64,000 nucleotides of DNA, from NCBI GenBank assembly GCA_001939145.1, contig LSRX01000059.1:883218-947217 (forward strand), read 5' to 3'. Numbering within the stretch: the first letter of the stretch is position 1; every line of letters starts with the position of its first letter. The notes under the pieces are model-generated. The model ran no database searches. It saw only the letters and a list, made by a program, of their open reading frames with translations, and was not told where the DNA came from. Positions 21,992 to 31,929 of the stretch are shown one piece after another. The DNA is from Symbiodinium microadriaticum. Lineage: Eukaryota > Sar > Dinophyceae > Suessiales > Symbiodiniaceae. Both the position numbers and the translations under genes were made by a program.

Positions 21992-22094
21992 TGCCTGGAC
22001 CCTATAAAGAACCTAACTTTTTGGGGGTTCCTTATTCAGGGTTTCCTTGACCTAAGTCCTTAGAAAGGGTCTCGGTTCTTCAGGGTGTAGGGTA
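21992..22094. mobile_element. Family D hairpin element
   Basis: TGCCTGGACCCTATAAAGAA then CCTAACTTTTTGGGGGTTCC at the left, and TCGGTTCTTCAGGGTGTAGG at the right, with GTTTCCTTGACCTAAGTCCT in the core. It matches 51389-51482 with several changes. Confidence 0.6.
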
Positions 22095-22129
22095 AACCCT
22101 AGAAGCCTATGTAAACTCTGAAGCCTAGA

Positions 22130-22213
22130 GCCCTAAGTAGTTCCTTTTTATGGTTTATATTTAGAATCCTATAAGGTAATCCCAAAAAGGAACTACTTAG
22201 GGGCCTGTGGGTA
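22130..22213. mobile_element. Family E hairpin element, copy 2
   Basis: GCCCTAAGTAGTTCCTTTTT at the left and AAAAAGGAACTACTTAGGGG then CCTGTGGGTA at the right. The core TATATTTAGAATCCTATAAG is shared with family A. The outermost left ten bases are missing or diverged. Confidence 0.75.
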
Positions 22214-23376
22214 GAGCCCTAAACCCTTAATCTCCTAACCGCTTTCGGGCTGGAAACTCGTCAGGTTGGTTTGTAGGGGGTTAGGGCTTAGGGTTAAGCC
22301 GTAAGTTTACGGTTTAGGGTTTAGTTTGGGGTCCGGGTTTCGGGTGTGTGGTCGATTCCGGGTGGCCGGATTTGCGCGCTGACTTGAGTTTTGTTTGCAG
22401 TGCCGGTTCGAACATATTCATTCTTCATTCCCAAGTGAGGACCTTTGGCAAACGGATGTCAAAAACAAAAAGTGTAGCTCTCGTAAGAGTTTCACACGGT
22501 GTTTTCCACGGTTTCGGATCTCTGCCTTCTGATTTTCGTTGTTCTTCTCGTCGTGTTTTTTTTTTTGTTTTTGTCTGTGTCTTCGTTTATGAGGCATGTG
22601 AAAAGTACGTGCGACTGGTGGGACTTCCGGTTCACCTTTAAGGGTTCTACAAGGGCTTAGCGTTTAGGGTTTATAGGGACATAATGGCGGCTTTTGTTGA
22701 TTTTTGGGATTTGCGGAACATGTTTCCGGGCTTCATTTAGGGCTCCCTCGTGCTCTCGGCCCTAGCCTGACTGGGCAACAGCACACAAGCTACTGGTACA
22801 AACATCAAAAAGAGAGCTGGCTGTGTTCAAGTGTTCAACAGCAATGGAAACCTTGACTCCCCAGAATAATACAGGATTCCCTAACCCCTAAACCCTACAG
22901 GGGCTCGAAACGAGCTTTTGTGGTAGACTACGGAATCCAAAAAACCGCGACGACGACTACGAACTACGATGTGGGAGTTAGGGTTAGGGGGACCCTTGGG
23001 GATATAGACCCTCACAATAAGATCCCTTTTTAAGAGAGCCAGAAGTAGGGTGTAGAAGGGTCCCCTTTAGGGGGCCTCCCTAATACTACCTAGGACCATG
23101 CTACCCATCCAGCCAATGGCGGATCGCCTGAGAAGGTTACCTCTTGCTTCTCATCGCCGGTCCTGGCGTCATAGGGTTCAGTTTTTTTTTCTTGGGGTGG
23201 GGGGGGGGGTGTCTTGGGGTTTAGGGATTTAGGTGGAGGGGGAGGGGTGGAAGGTGGAGGGCGGTTCCTTGAGCCCTCGAAAACCCTCAACTTCTACAAG
23301 TTCTCACTTACAGACATCAGGATTTCAGGGCTGAGGGTTTCCTGTGGCTCCGGTTTTCTACTGGTCATAACTTTTT
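22214..23376. other. No gene recognised
   Basis: Unique sequence with a T-run near 22557 and a short C-rich/G-rich tract at 23195-23260. Frames at 22348-22641 (plus) and 23090-23290 (minus) have no recognised domain. Family K copy 2 lies at 23021-23076. Confidence 0.5.
23021..23076. repeat. Family K dispersed repeat, copy 2
   Basis: GATCCCTTTTTAAGAGAGCC then AGAAGTAGGGTGTAGAAGGG and TCCCCTTTAGGGGG, about 50 bases close to 10130-10178. Confidence 0.55.
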
Positions 23377-23497
23377 TAGGGGCCTTCATAGTCTGACTAG
23401 AGTTTTGGGGCCCATTATACTACACTTATAATAAGGACGCCCCCCCCCCCAAAAAAAAAAAAAAAAAAAACGTTGGTAATTATTTGGGCCCCTATAT
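23377..23497. mobile_element. Family B element with homopolymer core
   Basis: TAGGGGCCTTCATAGTCTGA at the left, GGTAATTATTTGGGCCCCTA at the right, and GGGGCCCATTATACTACACT in the core. The position where other copies read CCCCCAAAATAG is expanded to a C10/A20 run. Confidence 0.65.
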
Positions 23498-23883
23498 TCT
23501 TCTGGAAGGCAGTGGGGTTACAGACTAGGATTGACGCTTCAGGGTTTAAGGCTAAGGCTTCGACCTGAACGGAACTTAACTATAAATGTGCACTATTCAT
23601 CTTGGATGGGGCGTTGGGGTTTCTAGCTGTTCCTTTTCGCATTTTCCGGATTTTGGCATTCGGAGGTCGGGGGTTTAGGGCCGCCCTAAGGTCTCCATTG
23701 TAGTTCCCTGTTTTTGGTTTAACCCAATCTATATTTAGGATCCTATAAGGGCACCCCAAAGAGGAACTGCAATGGTGACGACAGTTAAGTTTAGGGGCTT
23801 AGGCTTGCAAAGTCTGGGCTTACGGCATCTGGGGCTCTAGGGCCCCGAGCCCTCGCGCCAAGCAAAGACCAACACCCCCAGAA
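23498..23883. other. No gene seen apart from a family A element
   Basis: Unique sequence around the family A copy at 23686-23782, with isolated TTTAGGG words. No open frame of interest. Confidence 0.5.
23686..23782. mobile_element. Family A hairpin element, copy 4
   Basis: CCTAAGGTCTCCATTGTAGT at the left and GGAACTGCAATGGTGACGAC at the right, with TCTATATTTAGGATCCTATA in the core. The ends are more decayed than in copies 1 and 2. Confidence 0.65.
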
Positions 23884-24073
23884 CCAAGCAAACCCTAGAC
23901 CTTATAAACCGTGTAGCCCTAAATGCGGAACTTGATGATGTATGTGCTAAGCAATGTGACGGTGTTGTCGAAATTGGGCACACTGGTGTCTCAAACCCTG
24001 GCCCCAAGGCCCACTCCGAAGGCGTTTGGTGCAAGCAGAGGGAAAAGCGAAGTCACGGTGTGCCGAAGGCTTG
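23884..24073 (+). repeat. Left direct repeat of retrotransposon remnant (LTR-like)
   Basis: Begins AAGCAAACCCTAGACCTTAT and ends with GTGCCGAAGGC. It recurs at 24652-24853, directly after the last codon of the RNase H remnant. Shared words in order: GATGATGTATG, GCTAAGCAATGTGACGGTGT, GCGTTTGGTGCAAGCAGAGG (GCGCTTGG in the other copy). The placement on either side of copia-type sequence suggests long terminal repeats or their fragments. Confidence 0.5.
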
Positions 24074-24099
24074 TTGGGCAGGTCTACAACGAGAAGGAC

Positions 24100-24598
24100 C
24101 CTAACAGTGGAGGAGGTGGGAAGCGAAAGGCGAAGAAGAGCGACTCCAAAGTGGCGTCGCAACTTGGACTACTGGTCACCTTTGCCGACCGTGGTTGCCT
24201 CAATGGAGGGCCCGGGAACATGAGCATCGCGGACGGGAAGTCCCCCAGACTGGGAGTGTGTTGCAGCACCTTCGGCGCAGAGACTCAGGCGTGCGTGGAA
24301 GGACTCGAAGATTGCTCAATACTTTCGATCCAGGTATGAGAGCTTGGTCAAGGGTGTTCCTGCCTCCGTCGACAGTGCCACGCTCGCCAGTCTCTGTCTG
24401 AGCGACTGCCGATCCCCGTATCATCGTTTGAATCGTCAAGGAGGTGGGGAGAGCCTTCCGATCGGATGGATCCCTGGCGAGCTTCAGAAAGCCGATGTTC
24501 TGACAAAGCCCCAGAACCCTACCGAATGGTGGGAAGCGCTGGAGGGCAAACTAGTGTTGCCGTTAGCCGTGGCAGGAGGAGGCTGCTCTGATCAGTGA
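24100..24598 (+). pseudogene. Copia-type (Ty1/copia) retrotransposon RNase H remnant
   Basis: Two overlapping frames carry successive parts of a copia RNase H. Frame one has an F-A-D-R motif (Asp codon near 24187), then STFGAETQACVEGLE (Glu near 24280), the usual second acidic block. After a frameshift, frame two has LSDCRSPYHRL (Asp near 24404) and, after a deletion, WIPGELQKADVLTKP (24461-24511), the motif found near the end of copia polyproteins. A stop follows at 24596-24598. Gag, protease, integrase and reverse transcriptase are absent, so it cannot move by itself. The family call rests on motif recognition. Confidence 0.7.
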
Positions 24599-24651
24599 TA
24601 GAACGACCAGACAGAGAGCCAGTGTGAAACTTTGACTGATGATGTATGAAC

Positions 24652-24853
24652 TAAGCAAACCCTAGACCTTATAAACCCCGGAGCCCTAAATGCGAAAGTG
24701 GATGATGTATGAGCTAAGCAATGTGACGGTGTTTTCTCATTTGAGCACACTGATCTCTGAAGCCCTCGCCCCAGAGCTCCTTTGACAGGCCGACTCCCAA
24801 GGCGCTTGGTGCAAGCAGAGGGAACAGCAAGGGCACGGGGTGCCGAAGGCCTG
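24652..24853 (+). repeat. Right direct repeat of retrotransposon remnant (LTR-like)
   Basis: Starts AAGCAAACCCTAGACCTTAT about 54 bases after the RNase H stop, as expected for a 3' LTR, and runs to GGTGCCGAAGGC. Compared with 23884-24073 it is diverged and has about 20 extra bases near 24768-24790. Confidence 0.5.
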
Positions 24854-25320
24854 CATGGGTTCCTTTGTGTTGTAGGGCCCCGCCTGTAGTCTCCTTTAGA
24901 TTAGTTTCATACTAAACCCTATACCCTACAAAATCTAAAACCTCATAACTCATAAGGCCCTATAGCCCTACACCCTATAACGCTAAACCCTGAACCCCCT
25001 AAAAAAACCCTGAATTAAAGCGCGGGCCTGGTGTAGCCAGACGTACGCTGGCGCCCCGACAAAACGTTCAGAAGCCTTGGCCAATTTCCAGGGTATAGGT
25101 GTAGGGGTCTTAATAACTGGAACAAGGCTTTGTGCCAAAACTCTATTGCAGTCATTAAGGTCGCAAAGTTTCGAGGCTATATGACAGTGTTGCTTTGTCG
25201 GTTAAGGTGTGGCTGCACTCGGCGGCATTTGCCCTCAGCTATCTTCAGCATGTTGCCGTCCTCGCGCCAAGTGCACCTTGTGCGATTGCTCAACGCATTG
25301 GCCAGGCATGCCGGCAGTCT

Positions 25321-25415
25321 GAAATCCTAAACCCTAAACCCGAAACCCTAAACCCTAAACCCTGAACCCTAAACCCTAAACCTTAAACCCTAAACCCTAA
25401 ATCCTAAACCCTAAA
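25321..25415. repeat. CCCTAAA array
   Basis: Thirteen consecutive heptamers, mostly CCCTAAA with CCCGAAA, CCCTGAA and CCTTAAA variants and no other spacer. Confidence 0.9.
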
Positions 25416-25489
25416 TCATCCCAAGGCGAGCTTTGCTGCCCAAAGGTTCTGCATCGTTGAGCGCGCGGGCCGCGATCTCCTCCATGAAC

Positions 25490-25590
25490 CCCTAACCCTC
25501 CAGGTACCACATATATATATATATATATATGGATGGTTTTAGGGGCTCTAGTACCCTGTATAGTAGGTACCCGGGAGGTTAGGGAACTAG
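25490..25590. mobile_element. Family H hairpin element with TA tract
   Basis: CCCTAACCCTCCAGGTACCA at the left and GTACCCGGGAGGTTAGGGAA then CTAG at the right. Inside lie a (TA)n run at 25508-25531 and GGGGCTCTAGTACCCTGTAT. The same ends and the GTACCTGGAGGGTTAGGGAA arrangement occur at 63734-63820. Confidence 0.65.
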
Positions 25591-26834
25591 CCGCCAGCTT
25601 CAATGCCTCCAATGTGCAGCTGCGATCTAAGGCCGCTGTGACCAGCGCCTCCTTTGTCGATGCGCCTCCTCTGTTCCCACCTCGCTGGCCTCGCCCTACA
25701 AAATTCCAGAACCTAACGTCTCACTCCTCCATTTCGGTTCCGGGGTGATGAGCCCAGCAGTGGCCTTGCATGATTCAGGAAATATGTTGGCCAGAATCTG
25801 GGGCACCGATAACCCCAACTCCGGTTGTTCTGCGTCGTTGGGATCTGCGGATCTGTCACACGGTGATTTGGGGGGCGGCGGGTTTAGGGGGTCTATCGGA
25901 GGGGCACACTTTCCGGGTTTAGCGATTCAAGTCTTTAGGATTCAGGGTTCAAGGTATCTAAATTGAAATAGTCATGTAAATGTTGTAAGTACTCCTCACA
26001 CCCCAGAGTACTAGTCTCCTAAACACAATCTAGTGTTGGTGTGGAATATTGGAGTTTAGAAGCTAGGGTTCCTTAGAAGTTAGGGTTCCAACTGAGGATC
26101 CGAGGTTGCCGGGGTTGAGGGAGTTCAGGTTGAAGCTTCGGAGCTGAGTGAAAGCTCTGGGAACAAACAGGATCCTCCGTTCAGGGTCGGTTCCTGGTTT
26201 GGGAAGGGGGAAGGGGGGCCGGGTGGCTTTAATAGCTCTAAGAATAAGAATAGGGCTTTGGGGGTAGATTGTAGTAAGCTTATGGCGGGGAGGGCGGGGT
26301 AATGATGAGAAAAGGGCTTTGGGAAGGAGAGTGTTATAACTGCTGAGACCCCGATTTTTTACATCCGATTCTTTACATTGGGATCTCTGAATTATCCGTA
26401 AAGCCCTGTGCCTTTACTGGGTCACCGGGCGTAGTTTTTCCCGAACCACTTGGACCCATCACCGCCGTCAGCTTCCCTGGCTGGGCAATGCCAGTCACCT
26501 GACGCACAGGAATCGTGCTAAATCCTAAACCCTCAACTTAACCCTAAACTCTAAACCCTAAACCCTGAACCCTAAACCGCATGAGGCCGGCGTTTGGTTC
26601 CCCAACATCCTGAACTAAGGGTATCCGCTTTAGATTTAAACTTTTCAAGTCTCAGCATCAAGCCGCAAGATGAAACAGGCATAAATGTTGCTAGCGCGAA
26701 ACCCAGAATCCCCTTAGACGTGAGCAAAGAAACCCTGAACCCTGAAGCATGAACTCACCGAACTTCCAGATCCCCACAACCATAACACAGAGGGGTCGGA
26801 TAACTACACTATCCCCTGATTGTCCTTACAGAAA

Positions 26835-26920
26835 TAGGCCCTAAGTAGTTCCTTTTTGTGGTTTATATTTAGAAGCCTACAAGGTAATCCCAAAAAGGAA
26901 CTACGTAGAGGCCTATGGGT
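26835..26920. mobile_element. Family E hairpin element, copy 3
   Basis: ATAGGCCCTAAGTAGTTCCT at the left and AAGGAACTACGTAGAGGCCT then ATGGGT at the right; the core is TGGTTTATATTTAGAAGCCT and ACAAGGTAATCCC. Nearly identical in layout to 22130-22213. Confidence 0.75.
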
Positions 26921-27789
26921 GGAGTATTCACAACACACGAGTTTAGCTCTTCAGGCCCGGGTTGCTTTCTCGGTCCGAGACAAGACCAACAAGATCTCAG
27001 ACGTCCCAGGACTTAGAGCTCTAGGTTGGAATTAAACTAAACCCTAAACCCTAAACCCATAAACCCTAAACCCTAATGGAGTTGTGTTTGAAGACTTTTT
27101 TCCCAGAAGCCGTATTCGGCAGGTGTACAATTGGGCTTTAGGGTTGAGGGCTTCCTTCTTCAGGATGTTGAGTGTGTGTGTTGGGTACCTTGGGTTTTCT
27201 TTGTTGGTGGTGCTGGGTTTAACTATGTTAGAGTGTAGGGGTTTAGTCCGAAAAGGTCCTAAGTACCTATATGGTAGAATGTAGGTTTCTATACTAGGAA
27301 TGTATATTCTGATTTGCGAAAGTATTCCCCATAACAGTGTCTAGGACCCTTTGGGAGTGCAGCGATCGCATTTTCCTCGGAAGGTGAGCAGTACGGGTTG
27401 CGCTTCCCGATCCCGCAGCAAAGATTTCAGGCGCATGGGGTTTACCAAAGTAGGCTTCCAGCATGGTCACTAGTACCACCCTGTATCGTCGTTTACAGGT
27501 ATGCCTCAACGTGCGCTTCGTAACGCGAGGGGCAGGGACGCTCCGCCTTGTTACAATTAGCGTAGGTATGAGTTTGGGGTTTTGTGTTGGGTCTTGCATT
27601 CTATGTTCGCCAGCGTCTCTGCGCAGTCCAAACATATGATGAGTCTGCTGCGACTAACACAAAATTCCCGCATCCCCGGTCCCATCCCCCCCCAACCCTG
27701 AACACCCTCCTGAAGCCATAAACGCTGAAGGAGCTGTGCCTCCTTTAAGATCGCGGTGTCGCCGATGGCGAAGGTGACCTGAAGCGACT
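26921..27789. other. No gene recognised
   Basis: CCCTAAA words at 27034-27078, then mostly unique sequence. A 113-codon minus frame at 27294-27635 is Arg-rich with no recognised motif. Confidence 0.45.
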
Positions 27790-27990
27790 TCCTAAACCCT
27801 ATAAGCCCTATAAACCCTAAACCCTATACCCTAAACCCTTAACCCTATAAACCCTATAAACCCTATAAACCCTATAAACCCTATAAGCCCTATAAACCCT
27901 ATAAACCCTATAAACCCTATAAGCCCTATAAACCCTATAAACCCTATAAACCCTATAAGCCCTATAAACCCTATAAACCCTATAAACCGA
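27790..27990. repeat. 9-bp minisatellite (CCCTATAAA/CCCTATAAG)
   Basis: About twenty CCCTATAAA units with CCCTATAAG variants recurring roughly every third or fourth unit, which gives a higher-order period near 36 bp. Because nine is a multiple of three, it reads as a Tyr-Arg-Val (and Tyr-Arg-Ala) repeat on the minus strand. Confidence 0.95.
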
Positions 27991-28731
27991 CTTGTCTTGG
28001 GACTTCAGAGCTGCAGGCCGAAAGCACCTCGAGAAACTCTGGGAAAAGGGCCTGTAACAAGCTGAGGCTCCCTGCGCCCTCAACCCTAAACCCCCAAAAA
28101 GGGGTGACACCTCAAAGAGTTTGGGATGTGCCATGAAAGCCGAAAAAAAAACTTCCAAAGACCAACCGTGTGGTTTTTTGTGTGTGAGGGCCTTGTTCCA
28201 GAGGTTCGAGTCCGTATGGGGTTTAGTTTTGGGTTCAGTGGGCCCTAAGCCACCGCAGGTTGTACGAGCGGGCCGGAGTCGCGGGTTCGTCTCGCGCCGA
28301 ACCAAAAAGGAATCCGATTCCCTGCTTCTCTCGGCCTTCAAGGCTCGGGAAGCTAACTCGGCTAACGCCGCAAAGCACCCAGCGGCGCCACCACTGCTGG
28401 TCTTCCAGGACCTCGCGAAGGCCAGGACCCAGTTTTTGAAGTTCGCAGCCACATCCTCCTCTGGGGTCCTGCCGCTGCACTGCTGGAGGTGGACCTCCCA
28501 GCTCCCCTGCTCTCCTCCTTGAAGGAGCTTCGCGACTTGTTGGAGGGTTCCTGTGGGTAAGGCTGTCCACCCAGAGGGCTCTGGTCCGGGCGCGGAGCGC
28601 GCCGCGGACCGGCTCTTCAGGGGTTTAGGGTTTGCAAAGTCCTGAAGCTGCATGGTTTGGAAAGGCGTCAACCGTGCCACCGCACATCCGGCATTCAACA
28701 AACAAAAGAGAGTGTAAAACCCGCAGCCCAC
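27817..28731 (-). CDS. Longest open frame, unrecognised, with minisatellite tail
   Basis: 304 codons from GTG (first ATG at 28653). About 240 N-terminal codons are non-repetitive. The region near 28640-28290 has Ala/Glu/Leu/Ser-rich stretches that look like ordinary protein (EEDVAANFKNWVLAFARSW, AALAELASRALKAERS). The C-terminal ~55 codons are the Tyr-Arg-Val reading of the 9-bp minisatellite and the frame ends in it. No known domain is seen. The plus strand at 28121-28522 is also open (133 codons), so strand is uncertain. It may be a gene fragment captured next to a minisatellite, or chance opening in GC-rich DNA. Confidence 0.3.
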   Translation of the reverse strand: MGCGFYTLFCLLNAGCAVARLTPFQTMQLQDFANPKPLKSRSAARSAPGPEPSGWTALPTGTLQQVAKLLQGGEQGSWEVHLQQCSGRTPEEDVAANFKNWVLAFARSWKTSSGGAAGCFAALAELASRALKAERSRESDSFLVRRETNPRLRPARTTCGGLGPTEPKTKPHTDSNLWNKALTHKKPHGWSLEVFFSAFMAHPKLFEVSPLFGGLGLRAQGASACYRPFSQSFSRCFRPAALKSQDKSVYRVYRVYRAYRVYRVYRVYRAYRVYRVYRVYRAYRVYRVYRVYRVYRVKGLGYRV

Positions 28732-28734
28732 CTA

Positions 28735-28785
28735 AACCCTAAACCCTAAATTAAACCCTAAACCCTAAACTAAACCCTAAACTCC
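28735..28785. repeat. CCCTAAA array
   Basis: CCCTAAACCCTAAATTAAAC and CCCTAAACCCTAAACTAAAC units, a telomeric array with a four-base insertion in each unit. Confidence 0.8.
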
Positions 28786-31036
28786 TTTAGTCCCCTACAG
28801 AGTCCTACGAAGCTAAGGAGCCCTCGAAGGACCCCCTGACACCGAATCCTAAACCCCAAACCAGAAGCATAGACCAATAGTTCGGGGGATAGTGTTTAGG
28901 GCCCTTCTTGGGGCTTCCGTTTCTGGCTTAAGGTTTAAAGGGTTTAGGGTACGGAGCGAGTTTCAGTTTCTGGGTGTTGCGGTTGAGGGTTCAGTTTCTA
29001 GGGGACCGAAACGCCGTGTTTCAGGCGCGGAGGTTCTGTGGCCCTGCTTGGCAGAACTTAGTGCCTTCGGCCCATGACGAGGATGAGAATGATGATGCTG
29101 ATGGCGGGCGGGCATGACTCATGACAGTTAAAGGCATAGATGAACAGCTAGCCACACTCTAACACCTGGCATCGGCATAAAGGCCCTTCTTTAGACCAAG
29201 CAATCTGATCACCTTCGCTGCAATCCCAAAACCTAACCATGCTACTAGCATACACTAACCATAATGATGAACCTAAAGAGTCTTGCAGCCTGAGCACATC
29301 GATCCATTCCTCGCCCAAGGAAGCCGTGAAGGACTGGGGTATCAGACTAGCCTGATCCATGGCCCAGCCTGGGGGTCTTCTCGTTGCCTTAAACTTTGGA
29401 GCTGTAGGCCGAGGGTTCAGGGCGGTATGGGGTTTAGGGTTTAGCCAGTCTTGACTTTTGGGGTTTTAGACTTCAGGGGCTTGAGCGTGAGGGCACAGGG
29501 CTTCGGGGTTTAAGGTACAGGGGTCTTGGGATTTGAGCTCAGGACTGCCAGCTCGTAGAGAACTACGTCCACCCTGAACCCTAAAACTGTAAACCCTAGG
29601 TGTCTGCTCAGCTGTGTTGCTTCTGCATACTGCTCAGTGCTTTAGGATATTCCTTAACCCACAACATCCAGAACCCGAGGCACAATATAAGTTGAGGCAT
29701 GCTCCTGGAGGAAGCGCCTGTTTTGCGTCTATGAGTTAAGGGTTTAAGATTTTGTGCGAGTGTTGCCACGAATGCTGACTGGGTGCCTCATGCCTCAGAA
29801 TACCGATGAGGTTTGATGTCAACTGTATTTCAATCCCGAAACCCCTCCGACGCCCTAAACACCAAACCGTAAACGCTAGCCCTATAAACTGTATCCCGAA
29901 ACCCCAATCTAAAGGCTCTGCCCCTCAACCCTATTCCCAACCCCCAAAACCCCGTTACGCCCTAAACCCGGCAGGGCTCAAGAGTTTGGCTTCAAGAGCA
30001 CATCGATAACTTAAAACCCTGCCTAGGGACCTAAAGAACATGTTCCTTTTGTTATTTGTGAGGACTATAATATATGTTTTTACATTTCCCTTTGAATGCT
30101 CAAATCCTGCAACAATAAAAGGCTGCCTAAGTAGACTTGATCATTAGGCCAGACTTGACATTTCCTGCCGAGCTCAGTAAGACGGACAAAAAAGTGCTTT
30201 TGAGGTTTGGACGTCCTTGCTGGGTTCTGGATAACCAAGCTAATTGACATGTAAGCACTGCAGAGTATTATGGAGTGTTTTGTTTTTGGTCATTGACGGT
30301 TTCGAGTTATTCTCCCTCAAGATGGCGGTCAAGATGCAGCTGGGAAGGCTCGAAGCACGCAGCAAAACCGTGCCGCACAACACTCTTTGTTATAGAGGCT
30401 GCACAGTCCTTCCGTGCTGATCATTGGTTGGTTCGTAACCGGAGCGAGTCTCAAAAGGAAACGTTTAACTCGGACGTGGAGAGGTTGCCTGTACCTTTGA
30501 CTGTCGATTTCTCTGCAACAGCTGAAGTTCAAATTTTTTCCAACTCCCTAAACCCTAACCTTGCAACTCCCTAAACCCTAAACCCTAAACTTACAACTTA
30601 CAACTTCAGGCCATTTCATTTAGACAATTCGAACCCCTCTTGAAGGCTCTGAGATGTGGAAGTCCGGGAGTCCTAACTTCTTGTGATCGGCTACGTGCAG
30701 CTGCCTGTGAGCCAAAAGCAATGTCAAGGCGGCTTGCGTTTAATATGTTAGCCCACAGGTCATCGTCAAATTACTAGAAGGTGATTACTACGAAGCTCTG
30801 GGTTTCCTGCTCAGGGTTAGTTCAGTCTGGGGTCGAACCTCAACATTCGGAGCCCGCAAGCCCTACAGCCCGAAGTCTCTCTAAGACCCTAAGACTCTAT
30901 AAACCGATTCTCCTAAATCCTAAACCCTAAACTTTAAACCGATTCCCCTAAACCTTTAAACCGAACCCCCTAAAGCCTTGAGTCCCTAAGATCCAAATGC
31001 CAAGACTCAGGACCAAGTCTAGGCTCTATGCCCTGA
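28786..31036. other. No gene recognised
   Basis: Mixed unique sequence and degenerate telomeric words (29430-29530 TTTAGGG-like; 29575-29600, 29830-29970 and 30545-30590 CCCTAAA-like). Small frames at 29148-29360 (minus) and 30275-30574 (plus) lack recognisable motifs. Confidence 0.45.
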
Positions 31037-31330
31037 AACCCAAAACCCTAAAATCTTAGGGCTTTTGGTTTAGGGTTTAGGGGTTAAGGCTCGTAAACCC
31101 GGAACCCTAAAATCTTGCGGTTTTTGGTCTACGGTTTCGGGTTGAGGGTTCCTAAACCCTAAACCCCAAAATCTTCGGGTTTTTGGTTTATTGTTTCGGG
31201 TTGAGGGTTCCTAGACCCTAAACCCTAAAATCTTAGGGGTTTTGGTTTAGGGTTTCGGGTTAAGGGTTCCTAAACCCTATAAACCCTAAAATCTTAGGGT
31301 TTTGGGTTTAGGGTTCCTAATCCCTGAACC
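31037..31330. repeat. 60-bp tandem array of inverted telomeric motifs
   Basis: Five units of 59-60 bp; the word AAATCTT begins at about 31051, 31110, 31169, 31228 and 31288. Each unit carries a CCCTAAA word, AAATCTT, and one or two TTTAGGG/TTTCGGG words, so both telomeric strands are present in one unit and each unit can fold on itself. Units differ from each other by several bases. Confidence 0.85.
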
Positions 31331-31593
31331 CTGGACCATAAACCCGCAACTCAGGGCCAAGTCCAGGTGCAAAGTTCAAAGGAGCCTCAAAGGAGCTCGG
31401 GGATTCATGTGGGCAGTTCTCTAAATTAGGGTCCTTCTAGGGTTTAGGGCTTAGGGTTTAGGGGTTTATATAGGGTTTAGGGTTTAGGGTTTAGGGGTTT
31501 ACGGTTTAGGGTTTAGGGGTTTAGGGTTTAAGCTTTAGGCTTTAGGAGCTACCTATGTGTCAGCAGGGTATAGGGGTGCAACCACGAGACGAG
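31331..31593. repeat. Truncated family C end followed by TTTAGGG array
   Basis: GGGCAGTTCTCTAAATTAGG (31411-31430) is a family C left arm that stops after GGTCCTTCTA and passes straight into TTTAGGG repeats (31437-31540). Telomeric sequence thus replaces the rest of the element. Confidence 0.65.
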
Positions 31594-31690
31594 CACACAC
31601 ACACACACACTAATGTTCACGGCAAGCTCGGGATGTAGGGATGCATCTATGTATGTATGTATGTATGTATGTATGCATGTATGTATGTGT
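31594..31690. repeat. (CA)n and (TATG)n microsatellites
   Basis: (CA)n at about 31591-31610 and (TATG)n with CATG variants at 31649-31688. Confidence 0.9.
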
Positions 31691-31840
31691 TCTACACAGA
31701 CACGAGACATGCTGCTTCCCCAAGCAAGACATGATCCCCATAGTTCGGGTGCCAAAGATGCCTCCATGAACCGTAAGGGGAAACCCCTGAAAACCAAAAG
31801 TCCGAACCCCCAAACACCAAAGAGTGTAGGGGCCCATAGC

Positions 31841-31929
31841 AAAAGTTGGACACGAGTTAGCCTGAATCCTTAAAAAGAGTAATGTATATTTGTCCTTACT
31901 CCGGTTTCCAACTTTTGGGGGTTTACTGT
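31841..31929. mobile_element. Family P hairpin element, copy 1
   Basis: AAAAGTTGGACACGAG at the left and CCGGTTTCCAACTTTTGGGG then GTTTACTGT at the right. Its reverse complement aligns along its whole length with 63510-63612 (shared words: GGAAACC, AAGGACAAAT, TAAGGATT-AGGCTA, TCCAAC). Confidence 0.7.

Larger units (their letters stand above)
24854..26834. other. Gene-poor; telomeric array and small hairpins
   Basis: CCCTAAA words at 24910-25020, a perfect-to-near-perfect CCCTAAA array at 25321-25415, a possible half family B element at about 25102-25162 (GGGGTCTTAATAACTGGAAC), a weak family B-like segment at 26232-26330, and CCCTAAA words at 26515-26580. The plus frame at 25130-25330 has no recognised product. 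Confidence 0.5.

Noticed and set aside
26232..26350. Possible family B element
   Set aside because: AAGAATAAGAATAGGGCTTT is suggestive, but neither a matching right arm nor GGCCCCTA end is present.
28201..28225. GGTTCGAGTCC, a match to the tRNA B-box consensus
   Set aside because: The flanking bases do not form a T-stem, and no acceptor, D or anticodon stem can be drawn upstream.
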